Positions 1-9,377 of a DNA stretch of 64,000 bases are shown piece after piece. The stretch comes from Falsirhodobacter algicola (GTDB lineage Bacteria > Pseudomonadota > Alphaproteobacteria > Rhodobacterales > Rhodobacteraceae). The notes beneath the pieces were generated by a model that saw only the letters and a list, made by a program, of their open reading frames with translations, ran no database searches and was not told where the DNA came from. The stretch spans positions 310,001-374,000 of the forward strand of contig NZ_CP047289.1 of NCBI RefSeq assembly GCF_018279165.1, in the 5' to 3' direction. Each line of letters begins with the position of its first letter. Positions within the stretch are counted from its first letter, which is position 1. The position numbers and the translations under genes were made by a program.

Positions 1-1
1 G

Positions 2-589
<588 letters not shown>

Positions 590-598
590 GGTAGGTGG

Positions 599-617
599 GG
601 GCCGGCGCTGCCGGCCC
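599..617. terminator. Hairpin between convergent guaB and lipoprotein gene
   Basis: GGGCCGGC (599-606) pairs perfectly with GCCGGCCC (610-617) around a 3-nt loop. It lies in the 35-bp gap between two convergent genes. There is no T-tract on either side, so termination activity is inferred from position only. Confidence 0.4.
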
Positions 618-624
618 GCCGCCA

Positions 625-810
625 TCAGTTCACGGCGCCGATGCCGCCACCGATCAGCGCACCCGCGATCGGCTCATCCGCGACGACCTGACCGGCCACG
701 GCGCCGCCGAGGGCGCCGGTCGCCACGCGCTGGCTGCGCGTGTTGCCGCAGGCCGAGATCGTGGCCACGAGGGTCAGGGCCGTGATGGCCATGAGAGCAT
801 TGCGTTTCAT
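625..810 (-). CDS. Small glycine-zipper lipoprotein
   Basis: A 61-residue protein with a lipoprotein signal: MKRN, a hydrophobic core, then the lipobox-like ISAC at about residues 18-21, predicting lipidation on Cys21. The mature part is small and rich in glycine (GALGGAVAG, then IAGALIGGGIGAV), a glycine-zipper pattern found in small envelope lipoproteins. The start at 810 is chosen over upstream in-frame Met codons because GGAGGAAGGAG lies just before it and the signal peptide then begins cleanly. It is convergent with guaB and divergent from selO. The exact role is unknown; membrane association is inferred. Confidence 0.75.
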   Translation of the reverse strand: MKRNALMAITALTLVATISACGNTRSQRVATGALGGAVAGQVVADEPIAGALIGGGIGAVN

Positions 811-958
811 ATCGTCCACTCCTTCCTCCATCGGGCGAAGCCCGAACACTGCGGATGAAAGGCGCGGCGGGGCGCATGGTTCCACATCCGCGTGAATTCA
901 TGGCCCCTCGGGGTGGTGGCCGCCGCGCCCGCGCCCCATATTCCGGGCGAAGGGAGAC

Positions 959-2374
959 ATGATGACCGTTCACTTCCAAAGCGACTATGCCGCCGCGCTG
1001 CCCGATCTGTGCCTTGACTGGACCAGCGCCGACTGCCCCGATCCGCGCATCCTGAAGTACAACGAGGCCCTTGGCGGGCTCTTGGGCATGGACCGCCCGG
1101 AGGCCCGGCTGCTGTCGGGCCATGATCTGCCGCCGGGCACGCGCCCTGTGGCGCAGGCCTATGCCGGGCACCAGTTCGGCGGGTTTTCCCCGCGGCTGGG
1201 CGACGGGCGGGCGCTGCTGCTGGGCGAGGTGCGGGGCACGGATGGCGCGCTGCGGGATGTGGCGCTGAAGGGTTCGGGCGCGACGCCGTTTTCGCGCGGG
1301 GCGGATGGCCGCGCCGCGCTGGGCCCGGTTCTGCGCGAATACCTGATGGGCGAGGCGATGGCCGCGCTGAACATCCCCACGACGCGCGCCTTGGCGGCCC
1401 TGACGACCGGCGAGGATGTCTGGCGCGAGGAGGGGGCGCTTCCCGGCGCGATCCTCGTGCGCGTGGCTGCCAGCCATCTGCGCGTCGGCACCTTCCAATA
1501 CGCCGCCGCGCAGGGCGATCTGGAACAGGTGCGCCGCTTGGCCGATTACGCCATCGCGCGGCATTATCCCGATCTTGCGGGCGATTACGCCGGGTTCTTC
1601 GCGGCCGTCGCCGGGCGGCAGGCGCGGCTGATCGCGCAGTGGATGCTGGTGGGGTTCGTGCATGGCGTGATGAACACCGACAACATGACCATCTCGGGGC
1701 AGACGATCGACTACGGCCCCTGCGCCTTCATGGAGGCCTATGCACCGGGAACGGTCTTCTCCTCCATCGACCGGCAGGGGCGCTATGCCTATGGCAACCA
1801 GCCGTTGATCCTCGGCTGGAACCTCGCGCGGCTGGCCGAGACGCTGCTGCCCCTGATCGATGCGGACGAGGGCCGCGCGGTGGAGCGGGCGACCCGCATC
1901 CTCGAAGGGGTGGCCGGTCAGTATCAGGATGCGTGGCTGGAGGGGATGCGCAGCAAGCTGGGCCTCGACGGCACCGATCCGGGCGACCGCGATCTGGCCG
2001 AGGCGTTTCTGGTGGGGATCGAGGGCGCGGATTGGACGCTGTGCTTCCGCCGTCTGTCGCGTGCGATCGACGATCCGTCGGCGCTGCGCGTGCTGCTGGC
2101 TGGGGCGGACCGTCTGGACGACTGGCTGCCGCGTTGGCGCGCCCGCCTCGCGCGCGATGCCGCGCAGCGGATGGAGGCCGCGAATCCGCTCTACATTCCG
2201 CGGAACGAACGGGTGGAGGAGGCGCTGGCCGCCGCCCATGAGGGCGATATGGGGCCGTTCGATGCGCTGCTGGCCGCCGTGAGCGCGCCGTTCCACGAAC
2301 GCGGAGGCCTTGAAAAATATGCCCTTCCGGCCTCCGAGGGGTTCGGCACCTACAGAACCTTCTGCGGGACGTGA
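959..2374 (+). CDS. selO: SelO/YdiU-family protein adenylyltransferase
   Basis: SelO proteins are pseudokinases that bind ATP upside-down and transfer AMP to Ser/Thr/Tyr of target proteins, with a role in redox homeostasis. The 471-residue length fits the family (about 480). Visible hallmarks are AYAGHQFGGFSPRLGDGRA near residue 65, the glycine-rich LKGSGATPFSRGADGRA segment, HGVMNTDNM with N239 and D241, and the metal-binding IDYGP with D251. The protein ends in TFCGT, matching the conserved Cys tail where eukaryotic SelO carries selenocysteine. Two ATG codons are adjacent (959 and 962), with AAGGGAG upstream. It stands alone, 148 bp from the divergent lipoprotein gene. Confidence 0.93.
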   Translation: MMTVHFQSDYAAALPDLCLDWTSADCPDPRILKYNEALGGLLGMDRPEARLLSGHDLPPGTRPVAQAYAGHQFGGFSPRLGDGRALLLGEVRGTDGALRDVALKGSGATPFSRGADGRAALGPVLREYLMGEAMAALNIPTTRALAALTTGEDVWREEGALPGAILVRVAASHLRVGTFQYAAAQGDLEQVRRLADYAIARHYPDLAGDYAGFFAAVAGRQARLIAQWMLVGFVHGVMNTDNMTISGQTIDYGPCAFMEAYAPGTVFSSIDRQGRYAYGNQPLILGWNLARLAETLLPLIDADEGRAVERATRILEGVAGQYQDAWLEGMRSKLGLDGTDPGDRDLAEAFLVGIEGADWTLCFRRLSRAIDDPSALRVLLAGADRLDDWLPRWRARLARDAAQRMEAANPLYIPRNERVEEALAAAHEGDMGPFDALLAAVSAPFHERGGLEKYALPASEGFGTYRTFCGT

Positions 2375-2393
2375 GAAATGCGTGAAAGGGCGC

Positions 2394-2422
2394 TTGACGG
2401 GGGCGGCGGGTCTGCGTAATAC
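2394..2422 (+). promoter_or_regulatory. Sigma-70 promoter of the tRNA-Asp pair
   Basis: TTGACG at 2394-2399 and TAATAC at 2417-2422 are separated by exactly 17 bp, close to the housekeeping consensus. The first tRNA starts 36 bp after the -10 box. The promoter begins 19 bp after the selO stop. Confidence 0.85.
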
Positions 2423-2458
2423 CCTCCCCACGTTCGGCGGGTCCGGACGGCGAAAGTT

Positions 2459-2535
2459 GCGGTTGTAGCTCAGTTGGTTAGAGTACCGGCCTGTCACGCC
2501 GGGGGTCGCGGGTTCGAGCCCCGTCAACCGCGCCA
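2459..2535 (+). tRNA. tRNA-Asp(GUC), copy 1
   Basis: A complete 77-nt cloverleaf. The acceptor arm GCGGTTG pairs with CAACCGC, the anticodon loop CTGTCAC carries anticodon GTC on a CCGGC/GCCGG stem, the T arm is GCGGG-TTCGAGC-CCCGT, the discriminator base is G, and CCA is encoded. It is identical over its full length to the copy 31 bp downstream, with which it probably shares a transcript. Confidence 0.98.
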
Positions 2536-2566
2536 CTTTCGTCCCTCGACCCGTTGCCGTTGGAAT

Positions 2567-2643
2567 GCGGTTGTAGCTCAGTTGGTTAGAGTACCGGCCT
2601 GTCACGCCGGGGGTCGCGGGTTCGAGCCCCGTCAACCGCGCCA
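2567..2643 (+). tRNA. tRNA-Asp(GUC), copy 2
   Basis: A second, identical 77-nt tRNA-Asp gene with encoded CCA and anticodon GTC. It is followed after 7 bp by a strong intrinsic terminator, so the pair forms one short transcription unit. Confidence 0.98.
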
Positions 2644-2650
2644 TTCCACG

Positions 2651-2680
2651 AAAAAGGGCAGCCCTCGGGCTGCCCTTTTC
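2651..2680 (+). terminator. Intrinsic terminator of the tRNA-Asp unit
   Basis: GGGCAGCC and GGCTGCCC form a perfect stem with a short loop, flanked by an A-run before and TTTT after. This is the clearest rho-independent terminator in the window. The A/T flanks make it potentially bidirectional. Confidence 0.9.
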
Positions 2681-2722
2681 CATTTGGGCCCGTCACGCGA
2701 CATTCTGCCTCATCCCGGCGCA

Positions 2723-2742
2723 GGAACGGCGGGGGCCGTTCC
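2723..2742 (+). promoter_or_regulatory. Leader hairpin upstream of the superoxide dismutase gene
   Basis: GGAACGGC (2723-2730) and GCCGTTCC (2735-2742) form a perfect 8-bp stem with a GGGG loop, 31 bp before the start codon. It could be an mRNA-stabilising leader or an operator. No function can be assigned from sequence. Confidence 0.4.
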
Positions 2743-2773
2743 CGGTTCTCCTCGCAGGAAACAGGAGAGCCCC

Positions 2774-3463
2774 ATGATCCGCCCCATCGCCTTCGCGGCC
2801 GCGCTTGCTGCCGCCCCCACCGCACTGCTGGCCCAGCAGGACGGCCCCTTCACGCTGCCGGACCTGCCCTATGCCACGGACGCGCTGGCCCCGGCCATCA
2901 GCGCCGAGACGATGGAGCTGCATCACGGCAAACATCATCAGTCCTATGTGACGAACCTGAACGCGGCGATGGAGCGGGGCGACGCGCCCGAAGGCACCAC
3001 GCTGGAGGATCTGGTGGCCGAAGCTGGCACCTATCCCGCCGCGATCCGCAACAATGCGGGCGGCCATTGGAATCACAGCTTCTTCTGGGACAGCATGGCC
3101 CCGCAGGGCGAAGGCGGGGAGATGTCGCCCGAACTCATGGAGGCGATCACCGCCGTCTATGGCTCGGACGAGGCGTTCCGCGATGCCTTCGAGGCGGCGG
3201 GCGCGGCGCAGTTCGGGTCGGGCTGGGTCTGGCTGATCGTCAACGAGGAGGATGAGCTGGAGATCACCTCCACCCCGAATCAGGACAATCCGCTGATGGA
3301 TGTGGCCGAAACCCCCGGCACGCCGCTTCTGGGCAATGACGTGTGGGAACACGCCTATTACCTGACCTACGAGAATCGCCGCCCGGAATATCTCTCCAGC
3401 TGGTGGGACGTGGTGAATTGGTCCGAGGTGTCGGACCGCTACGCCGCCGCGCTGGAGGAGTGA
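2774..3463 (+). CDS. sodA: Exported superoxide dismutase, Mn-type
   Basis: Dismutates superoxide to peroxide and oxygen. The 229-residue protein begins with a signal peptide of about 20 residues (hydrophobic core AFAAALAAAPTALLA, then Q), so it should act in the periplasm rather than the cytosol. Predicted metal ligands are H50 (in LHHGKHH), H101 (WNHSFFW), D189 and H193 (DVWEHAYY). The second-sphere Gln is in NQDNPLM (Q170), with glycine at the alternative position (NNAGGHWNH), a Mn-type or cambialistic pattern rather than Fe-type. The start at 2774 has AGGAAACAGGAG upstream. Metal preference is inferred. The symbol follows the Mn-type family and not proven orthology. Confidence 0.92.
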   Translation: MIRPIAFAAALAAAPTALLAQQDGPFTLPDLPYATDALAPAISAETMELHHGKHHQSYVTNLNAAMERGDAPEGTTLEDLVAEAGTYPAAIRNNAGGHWNHSFFWDSMAPQGEGGEMSPELMEAITAVYGSDEAFRDAFEAAGAAQFGSGWVWLIVNEEDELEITSTPNQDNPLMDVAETPGTPLLGNDVWEHAYYLTYENRRPEYLSSWWDVVNWSEVSDRYAAALEE

Positions 3464-3472
3464 TCGCAAGGC

Positions 3473-3499
3473 CCGCGCGCCCGGGGTCCGGGCGCGCGG
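3473..3499. terminator. Bidirectional hairpin between convergent sod and M20 peptidase genes
   Basis: CCGCGCGCCCGG and CCGGGCGCGCGG form a perfect 12-bp stem with a 3-nt loop, filling the 43-bp gap between two convergent stop codons. No T-tract follows, so it is assigned from position and stem strength. Confidence 0.55.
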
Positions 3500-3506
3500 T
3501 GCCGTT

Positions 3507-4877
3507 TCAGGTCAGCTTCTCCAGCACCCGCGCCCAAGAGCGGATGCCTTTGTGGAAGCTTTCCATATCGTATTTCTCGTTCGGGGAATGCATCTGGTCG
3601 TCGTCGCGGCCAAACCCGATCAGCATCGCGTCCATGCCGAGGATCTCCTTGAAATAGCCCGCGATCGGGATGGAGCCGCCGGCCCCGACATAGGCGGCCT
3701 CGGTGCCCCATTCCTCGGACAGGGCGGCGCGGGCCTTCTCGAACGCCGGATCGCCGATCTCCATGACGCTGGCGGGCGAGCCGTTCACGTCCTTGAACTC
3801 CACCGTGCAATCGGCCGGAAGCTGCGCTTCGAACCAGCTTTGGAAGGCGGCGTTGATCTTGTCCGGGTCCATCTTGGACACGAGGCGGAAACTGATCTTG
3901 GCATGGGCCTCGGCCGGCAGGACGGTCTTGAACCCGGCGCCGGTATAGCCGCCCCAGATGCCGTTGATCTCGGCCGTGGGGCGGGACCAGATCTGCTCCA
4001 GCGGGGTGCGATCCACTTCGCCTGCGGGCACCGACAGATCGACATCGCCCAGAAAGCCCGCATGATCGAAGGGCAGGGACTGCCATTGCTGGCGGATGGC
4101 GTCGGGCAGTTCCTCCACATCGTCGTAGAAGCCGGGAACGGTCACGCGCCCCTTGTCGTCGTGCAGCCCGCCGAGGATTTTCGTCAGCACCCGGATCGGG
4201 TTCATCGCCGGGCCGCCGAACATGCCCGAATGCAGATCCTTGTTTGCGGCGTGGACCGTCAGTTCCACCTTCGCAAGGCCGCGCAGCATGGTCACGATGG
4301 CCGGGGTGCGCGCGTCGAACATGCCGGTGTCGCAGATCAGCGCGATGTCGGAGCGCAGTTCCTCGGCATGCGCGCGCATGAACGGGATCAGCGACGGAGA
4401 GCCGGATTCCTCCTCCCCCTCTAGGAAGATGGTGATGCGACCGGGCAGGGTGCCGTGCACGGCCTTCCACGCGCGGCAGGCCTCGATGAAGGTCATCAAC
4501 TGGCCCTTGTCATCGGCCGAGCCGCGTCCGCGGATCACACGGCCCTTGGCGGTGTCCTCGATCTGCGGATCGAAGGGCTCGCGGTGCCACAGGTTCAGGG
4601 GATCGACGGGCTGCACGTCGTAATGGCCATAGAAGAGGATATGCGGCCCTTCGGTGCCGGCATGGGCGACGACCATCGGATGGCCGGGGGTGGGGCGCTT
4701 CGCCGCCTCGAACCCGATCGTCTTCAGATCCTCGACCAGCCAGTCCGCCGCGCGGTCGCAATCGCCCTTGAACGCCGGATCGGTGGAGATGGAGGGGATG
4801 CGGAGCAGGTCCAGCAGCCGGTCGGTGGCCTCGGGCAGGGATTGGTCGATGGTGTCGAGCACCGTTTGCAGCGACAT
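3507..4877 (-). CDS. M20/M28-family dipeptidase
   Basis: A cytosolic metallopeptidase of the ArgE/DapE/CNDP superfamily that probably cleaves dipeptides or N-acyl amino acids. The 456-residue length is normal. Metal-site motifs appear in order: FYGHYDVQP (His and Asp ligands), RGSADDKGQ, LEGEEESGS with the catalytic and ligand Glu residues, then ICDTGMF and a C-terminal GGSIPIAG. The lid (dimerisation) domain lies between, with HSGMFGGP. The start at 4877 is set by AGAAGGAGG upstream and homology at MSLQTVLDT; the longer open frame upstream is not coding. Substrate is not predictable. Confidence 0.9.
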   Translation of the reverse strand: MSLQTVLDTIDQSLPEATDRLLDLLRIPSISTDPAFKGDCDRAADWLVEDLKTIGFEAAKRPTPGHPMVVAHAGTEGPHILFYGHYDVQPVDPLNLWHREPFDPQIEDTAKGRVIRGRGSADDKGQLMTFIEACRAWKAVHGTLPGRITIFLEGEEESGSPSLIPFMRAHAEELRSDIALICDTGMFDARTPAIVTMLRGLAKVELTVHAANKDLHSGMFGGPAMNPIRVLTKILGGLHDDKGRVTVPGFYDDVEELPDAIRQQWQSLPFDHAGFLGDVDLSVPAGEVDRTPLEQIWSRPTAEINGIWGGYTGAGFKTVLPAEAHAKISFRLVSKMDPDKINAAFQSWFEAQLPADCTVEFKDVNGSPASVMEIGDPAFEKARAALSEEWGTEAAYVGAGGSIPIAGYFKEILGMDAMLIGFGRDDDQMHSPNEKYDMESFHKGIRSWARVLEKLT

Positions 4878-4975
4878 GGGCGCCTCCTTCTGTGTTGCGG
4901 CGCAGCCTACCAGCCGCGCGGCCCCTGTCCAGACCCGCAAACCGGCCCTATATGTGCGCAAAACCGGAGGATGTG

Positions 4976-5527
4976 ATGAAATACTGGGTTCTGGCCGCCA
5001 CCGTTCTGGCCACCACCGCCGCGGGCGCACAGACCATGTCCCTGCGCGATCTGCGCGGCATGCTCTATCCCGACGCACGGGCCGAGGTGGAGATCCTGCC
5101 CAAGGATTACCTGCCCGCCGATCAGGCCGCGCTTCTGCGTCAGGTGGGCGCGCAGCAGGCCTATTACGGGGCCATCGCCATTTCCCCCGACGAAGGGATC
5201 ATGGTGGAGGCGACGGTCGCCGCCGCCAATTACCACAACACCGAGGCCGCCTCGGCCGCCGCGCTGCGCGACTGCAACGCCCGCCGCAAGGGCGCACGCG
5301 ACTGCGAGATCGTGGGCTATATCCGCCCGGCCGGTTGGTCCGAAAAGCCGGTGCAACTGTCGCAGGCGGCCACGGCGGCCTTCCTCGGCGATTTCCGGGG
5401 CAATGGGCCGAAGGCGTTCGCGATCTCTCCCACCACCGGGGAATGGGGTCTGGCGAAGGGCGAGGGTGCCGCCGCCGAGGCCGTGGCCCAGTGCGGCGCC
5501 GATTGCCAGGTGCTGGTGCAGAACTGA
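4976..5527 (+). CDS. Exported protein of unknown function, upstream of hemA
   Basis: A 183-residue protein with an N-terminal signal peptide (MKYWVLAATVLATTAAGAQ). The mature part has four cysteines in two spaced pairs (RDCNARRKGARDCEIVGY and QCGADCQVL), suggesting two disulfides in the periplasm. The first pair loosely resembles DUF4189-type proteins, but the match is not strong enough to name it. The start at 4976 has GGAGG six bases upstream. It lies 140 bp before hemA on the same strand and is divergent from the M20 gene. No enzymatic motif is visible. Confidence 0.8.
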   Translation: MKYWVLAATVLATTAAGAQTMSLRDLRGMLYPDARAEVEILPKDYLPADQAALLRQVGAQQAYYGAIAISPDEGIMVEATVAAANYHNTEAASAAALRDCNARRKGARDCEIVGYIRPAGWSEKPVQLSQAATAAFLGDFRGNGPKAFAISPTTGEWGLAKGEGAAAEAVAQCGADCQVLVQN

Positions 5528-5537
5528 TCGGATGCGC

Positions 5538-5580
5538 CGGGGCGGGCGGATGGGCAAAATGTCCAGTTCCACCCGCCCCG
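5538..5580 (+). repeat. Long-loop inverted repeat between the exported protein gene and hemA
   Basis: CGGGGCGGG (5538-5546) and CCCGCCCCG (5572-5580) are perfect 9-bp inverted arms separated by 25 bp. It could be a terminator without a T-tract or part of a hemA leader. No clear -10/-35 pair was identified between it and hemA. Confidence 0.4.
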
Positions 5581-5667
5581 TCCTTGGCGTAATGGAACGA
5601 CTCTAAACAGGACGGACCCCGGCCCGCCCATGACCCAGCCCCCCTACGGGCGCAAGGGAGATGGATG

Positions 5668-6888
5668 ATGAACTTCGACTTGGCACTTGATACCGCATTG
5701 AACCGCCTGCACGAGGAAGGTCGCTACCGCACCTTCATCGACATCGAACGCCGTCAGGGGCAGTTCCCGCACGCCGTCTGGCGCCGCCCCGATGGGTTGG
5801 AAAGCGACATCACCGTGTGGTGCGGCAACGATTATCTGGGCATGGGCCAGCATCCGGCCGTCCTGTCGGCCATGCACGAGGCGCTGGAGGCCACCGGCGC
5901 GGGTTCGGGCGGGACGCGCAACATCTCCGGCACCACGCTCTATCACAAGGCGCTGGAGGCCGAGATCGCCGATCTGCACGGCAAGGAGGCGGCGCTGGTC
6001 TTCACCTCGGCCTATATGGCCAATGACGCCACGCTGCAGACGCTGCCGAAGCTGTTTCCGGGGCTGGCGATCGTGTCGGACGAGTTGAACCACGCCTCGA
6101 TGATCCAAGGCATCCGCAACGGGCGCGGGGCCAAGCATGTGTTCCGCCACAACGACATCGCCCATCTGCGCGAGATCCTCGAGGGGCTGCGCGGTCAGCC
6201 GGTGCTGATCGCCTTCGAATCGATCTATTCGATGGACGGCGATTTCGGCCCGATCGAGGCGATCTGCGATCTGGCGGACGAATTCGGCGCGCTGACCTAT
6301 ATCGACGAAGTTCATGCCGTGGGCATGTACGGCCCGCGCGGGGCGGGCGTGGCCGAACGCGACGGGTTGATGGACCGGATCGACATCATCAACGGCACGC
6401 TGGGCAAGGCGTTCGGGGTGTTCGGCGGCTATATCGCCGGGACGGCGAAGATGCTGGATGCGGTGCGGTCCTATGCGCCGGGGTTCATCTTCACCACTTC
6501 CATCCCGCCGGCGGTGGCGGCGGGGGCGGCGGCGTCCATCCGGCATCTGAAGACCGATCCCGGCCTGCGCGAGGCGCATCAGCGTCAGGCCCGCATCCTG
6601 AAGATGCGGCTGAAGGGGCTGGGCCTGCCGATCATCGACCATGGCAGCCACATCGTGCCGGTGCATGTCGGCAACCCGGTGCATTGCAAGATGCTGTCGG
6701 ACATGCTGCTGGAACGGCACGGCATCTACGTTCAACCGATCAACTTCCCCACGGTGCCGCGCGGCACGGAGCGGTTGCGCTTCACCCCGTCGCCAGTGCA
6801 CGGTCCGAAGGAAATCGACGCGTTGGTGCGGGCGCTGGATTCGCTCTGGGGGCACTGTGCGCTAAATCGCGCCGACATGTCGGCGTGA
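5668..6888 (+). CDS. hemA: 5-aminolevulinate synthase
   Basis: Condenses glycine and succinyl-CoA to 5-aminolevulinate using PLP, the first step of haem synthesis by the C4 (Shemin) route of alphaproteobacteria. The 406 residues cover the whole fold-type I enzyme. Visible elements are [12 protein letters not shown] at the N-terminus, [41 protein letters not shown], and the PLP lysine in [12 protein letters not shown] codons at 5665 and 5668 are adjacent; AAGGGAG gives the better 7-nt spacing to 5668, which also aligns with Rhodobacter HemA. No tetrapyrrole or photosynthesis genes adjoin it here. Confidence 0.96.
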   Translation: MNFDLALDTALNRLHEEGRYRTFIDIERRQGQFPHAVWRRPDGLESDITVWCGNDYLGMGQHPAVLSAMHEALEATGAGSGGTRNISGTTLYHKALEAEIADLHGKEAALVFTSAYMANDATLQTLPKLFPGLAIVSDELNHASMIQGIRNGRGAKHVFRHNDIAHLREILEGLRGQPVLIAFESIYSMDGDFGPIEAICDLADEFGALTYIDEVHAVGMYGPRGAGVAERDGLMDRIDIINGTLGKAFGVFGGYIAGTAKMLDAVRSYAPGFIFTTSIPPAVAAGAAASIRHLKTDPGLREAHQRQARILKMRLKGLGLPIIDHGSHIVPVHVGNPVHCKMLSDMLLERHGIYVQPINFPTVPRGTERLRFTPSPVHGPKEIDALVRALDSLWGHCALNRADMSA

Positions 6889-6998
6889 CCATATCGACAG
6901 ATGCATCACTCCCGAAGCTGTGATAGGGCTGGGCCCATGGCATAGACCGAGTCGACCGAACGGCTTGGGCATTTCTCTGGGGCAGGGCGAAGACACGA

Positions 6999-8159
6999 AT
7001 GATCTGGCGGAGGACATCCCCTTCGACGGTGGACGGCGACGAACCCAAAGGGTTCGACGATTTCGAATTGCGCTTGGGCGATCTGATGCGGGGCGAACGC
7101 GCCACGCTGGGCAAATCGCTTCTGGACGTGCAGCGGGAACTTCGGATCAAGGCGACCTACATCGCCGCGATCGAGAACTGCGATCTGGACGCGTTCGAGA
7201 GCAAGGGATTCATCGCTGGCTACATCCGTTCCTATGCCCGCTATCTCGGGATGAATCCCGAATGGGCCTATGACAAGTTCTGCGCCGAGGCGAATTTCAC
7301 CTTGCATCACGGTCTTCCTGCAGCCTCCACCCAGCGTCCGGTCCCGATGGCCAAGGGCGCCGTTCACGATCCGCTGGCCGATCCGCATCCCAAATTCCTG
7401 CCGCAGGGCCGCAGCCTTGCCGCGCAGATCGACCTGCGGGCCGTCGGCTCGGTCATGGTGCTGCTCGCGCTGATCGGGGGCATCGGCTATGGCGGCTGGT
7501 CCGTCCTGCAAGAGGTGCAGCGCGTGCATCTGGCCCCTGTGGATCAGAGCCCGAATGTCGTGGCCGAGATCGATCCCCTGTCGGATGTGACGGTCGGCGG
7601 TGCCTTGGATGTCGCCAGCGCCGCGATGGACGATCCGCAGGGCGATGCGCTGATGACGCGCCTCTACCGCCCGCAAGATCAGGCGCTGGACGTGCCGGTG
7701 ATGGTGCCGCGCGACGGACCCATCGCCGCGATCCAGCCGCGCCAGATCGCCAGCCGCGAGGCGGACGCGACCGAAGCCTTCGGCCCGCAGCTTCCCGATG
7801 CCGCGGCGACGCCTCAGGTCGTCGCCGATGCCGCCCCCAAGGTGGAAATCCTCGCCGTGCGCCCGTCCTGGATTCGGGTGCAATCGGCCGATGGCACCGT
7901 CCTGTTCGAAAAGATCCTCGGCGCGGGGGAGCGTTACGAAGTCCCGCAGATGGAGGAGCCGACGCGTCTGCGTGCGGGCAATTCGGGTTCGGTCTATTTC
8001 GCCGTGAACGGGCAGACCTACGGGCCGGCCGCCGCCGGGGCGCAGGTCGTCAAGAACGTGAACCTGACGCCGGAATCCCTGACCGAGACCTTCGCCGCCG
8101 CCAAGCCGGACCGCGACGCCGATCTGGCGCGCATCCTGACGGCCGAAGCGGTGGAGTGA
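6999..8159 (+). CDS. RodZ-like protein: HTH_25 domain, one membrane segment, DUF4115-type C-terminus
   Basis: A 386-residue membrane protein. Residues 28-95 form a Xre/HTH_25 domain (SLLDVQRELRIKATYIAAIE, then FIAGYIRSYARYLGM), residues 148-170 a single transmembrane helix, and roughly 280-355 a beta-rich domain of the DUF4115/RodZ C-terminal type. RodZ couples MreB to the envelope, but alphaproteobacterial proteins of this layout are often annotated only as helix-turn-helix proteins. The start at 6999 gives the N-terminus expected for Rhodobacterales homologues. It precedes ispG by 59 bp, an arrangement also common elsewhere (rodZ-ispG), which supports the assignment. Confidence 0.85.
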   Translation: MIWRRTSPSTVDGDEPKGFDDFELRLGDLMRGERATLGKSLLDVQRELRIKATYIAAIENCDLDAFESKGFIAGYIRSYARYLGMNPEWAYDKFCAEANFTLHHGLPAASTQRPVPMAKGAVHDPLADPHPKFLPQGRSLAAQIDLRAVGSVMVLLALIGGIGYGGWSVLQEVQRVHLAPVDQSPNVVAEIDPLSDVTVGGALDVASAAMDDPQGDALMTRLYRPQDQALDVPVMVPRDGPIAAIQPRQIASREADATEAFGPQLPDAAATPQVVADAAPKVEILAVRPSWIRVQSADGTVLFEKILGAGERYEVPQMEEPTRLRAGNSGSVYFAVNGQTYGPAAAGAQVVKNVNLTPESLTETFAAAKPDRDADLARILTAEAVE

Positions 8160-8218
8160 CGGTTGCCGCTGCGGGCGGCCACGCCTATGTTGGCCCCTGA
8201 GGCAGAGCGGAGCAGTCC

Positions 8219-9358
8219 ATGTCCCTGAACCACGTCCGACCCTGGCGCAACGTCTACCGCCGCAAGTCGCGCCAGATCATGGTGGGCAATGTGCCGGTCG
8301 GGGGCGATGCGCCGATCTCGGTGCAGACGATGACCAACACGCTGACGCATGATGTGAAGGCGACGATCGCGCAGGTGCAAGCCGCCGCCGCGGCGGGTGC
8401 CGACATCGTCCGCGTCTCCGTCCCCGACGAGGAATCGTCCCGCGCGTTGAAGGAGATCGTGGCCGAAAGCCCGGTCCCGATCGTCGCCGACATCCATTTC
8501 CATTACAAACGCGCGATCGAATCCGCGATGGCGGGCGCGGCCTGCCTGCGCATCAACCCCGGCAATATCGGGGATGAATCGCGGGTGAAGGAAGTGATCC
8601 GCGCCGCCAAGGATCACGGCTGCTCCATCCGCGTGGGGGTCAATGCCGGCTCGTTGGAGCGTCATCTGCTGGAGAAATACGCCGAGCCTTGCCCCGAGGC
8701 GATGCTGGAATCGGCCATGGATCACATCAAGATCCTCGAGGATAACGACTTCCACGAATTCAAGATCAGCGTGAAGGCGTCGGACGTGTTTCTGGCGGCC
8801 GCCGCCTATCAGGCGATCGCGGATGCCACGGACGCGCCGATCCATCTCGGCATCACCGAAGCGGGGGGGCTCGTCTCCGGCACGGTGAAATCGGCGATCG
8901 GGCTTGGAAACCTTCTGTGGATGGGCATCGGCGATACGCTGCGGGTTTCCCTCTCCGCCGATCCGGTGGAAGAGGTGAAGATCGGCTACGAGATCCTGAA
9001 ATCGCTCGGCCTGCGCCATCGCGGCGTGACCATCATCTCCTGCCCGTCCTGCGCGCGGCAGGGCTTCGATGTCATCAAGACCGTCGCGGCGCTGGAGGAG
9101 CGGCTGGCCCATGTCACCACCTCCATGAGCCTGTCGATCATCGGCTGCGTGGTGAACGGCCCCGGAGAGGCGCTGATGACCGATATCGGTTTCACCGGCG
9201 GCGGGGCGGGCAACGGCATGGTCTATCTGGCCGGCAAGCAGAGCCACCGGATGTCGAACGATCAGATGATCGACCACATCGTGGAGCAGGTGGAGGCCAA
9301 GGCCGCCGTGATCGAGGCCGAGAAGGCCGCGGCCGAGGCGGTCGAAGCCGCCGAATAG
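8219..9358 (+). CDS. ispG: 4-hydroxy-3-methylbut-2-enyl diphosphate synthase
   Basis: A [4Fe-4S] enzyme of the MEP isoprenoid pathway that converts methylerythritol cyclodiphosphate to HMBPP. The 379 residues match the short bacterial form. The TIM-barrel part has [10 protein letters not shown] and [10 protein letters not shown]; the cluster ligands C275 and C278 are in SCPSCARQG and C310 in [11 protein letters not shown], whose Glu is catalytic. The C-terminal tail is Ala/Glu-rich. It follows the RodZ-like gene in the same direction and is convergent with the DsbA-like gene 19 bp away. Confidence 0.97.
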   Translation: MSLNHVRPWRNVYRRKSRQIMVGNVPVGGDAPISVQTMTNTLTHDVKATIAQVQAAAAAGADIVRVSVPDEESSRALKEIVAESPVPIVADIHFHYKRAIESAMAGAACLRINPGNIGDESRVKEVIRAAKDHGCSIRVGVNAGSLERHLLEKYAEPCPEAMLESAMDHIKILEDNDFHEFKISVKASDVFLAAAAYQAIADATDAPIHLGITEAGGLVSGTVKSAIGLGNLLWMGIGDTLRVSLSADPVEEVKIGYEILKSLGLRHRGVTIISCPSCARQGFDVIKTVAALEERLAHVTTSMSLSIIGCVVNGPGEALMTDIGFTGGGAGNGMVYLAGKQSHRMSNDQMIDHIVEQVEAKAAVIEAEKAAAEAVEAAE

Positions 9359-9377
9359 GGCGGCCCGGGCGCGGCGA

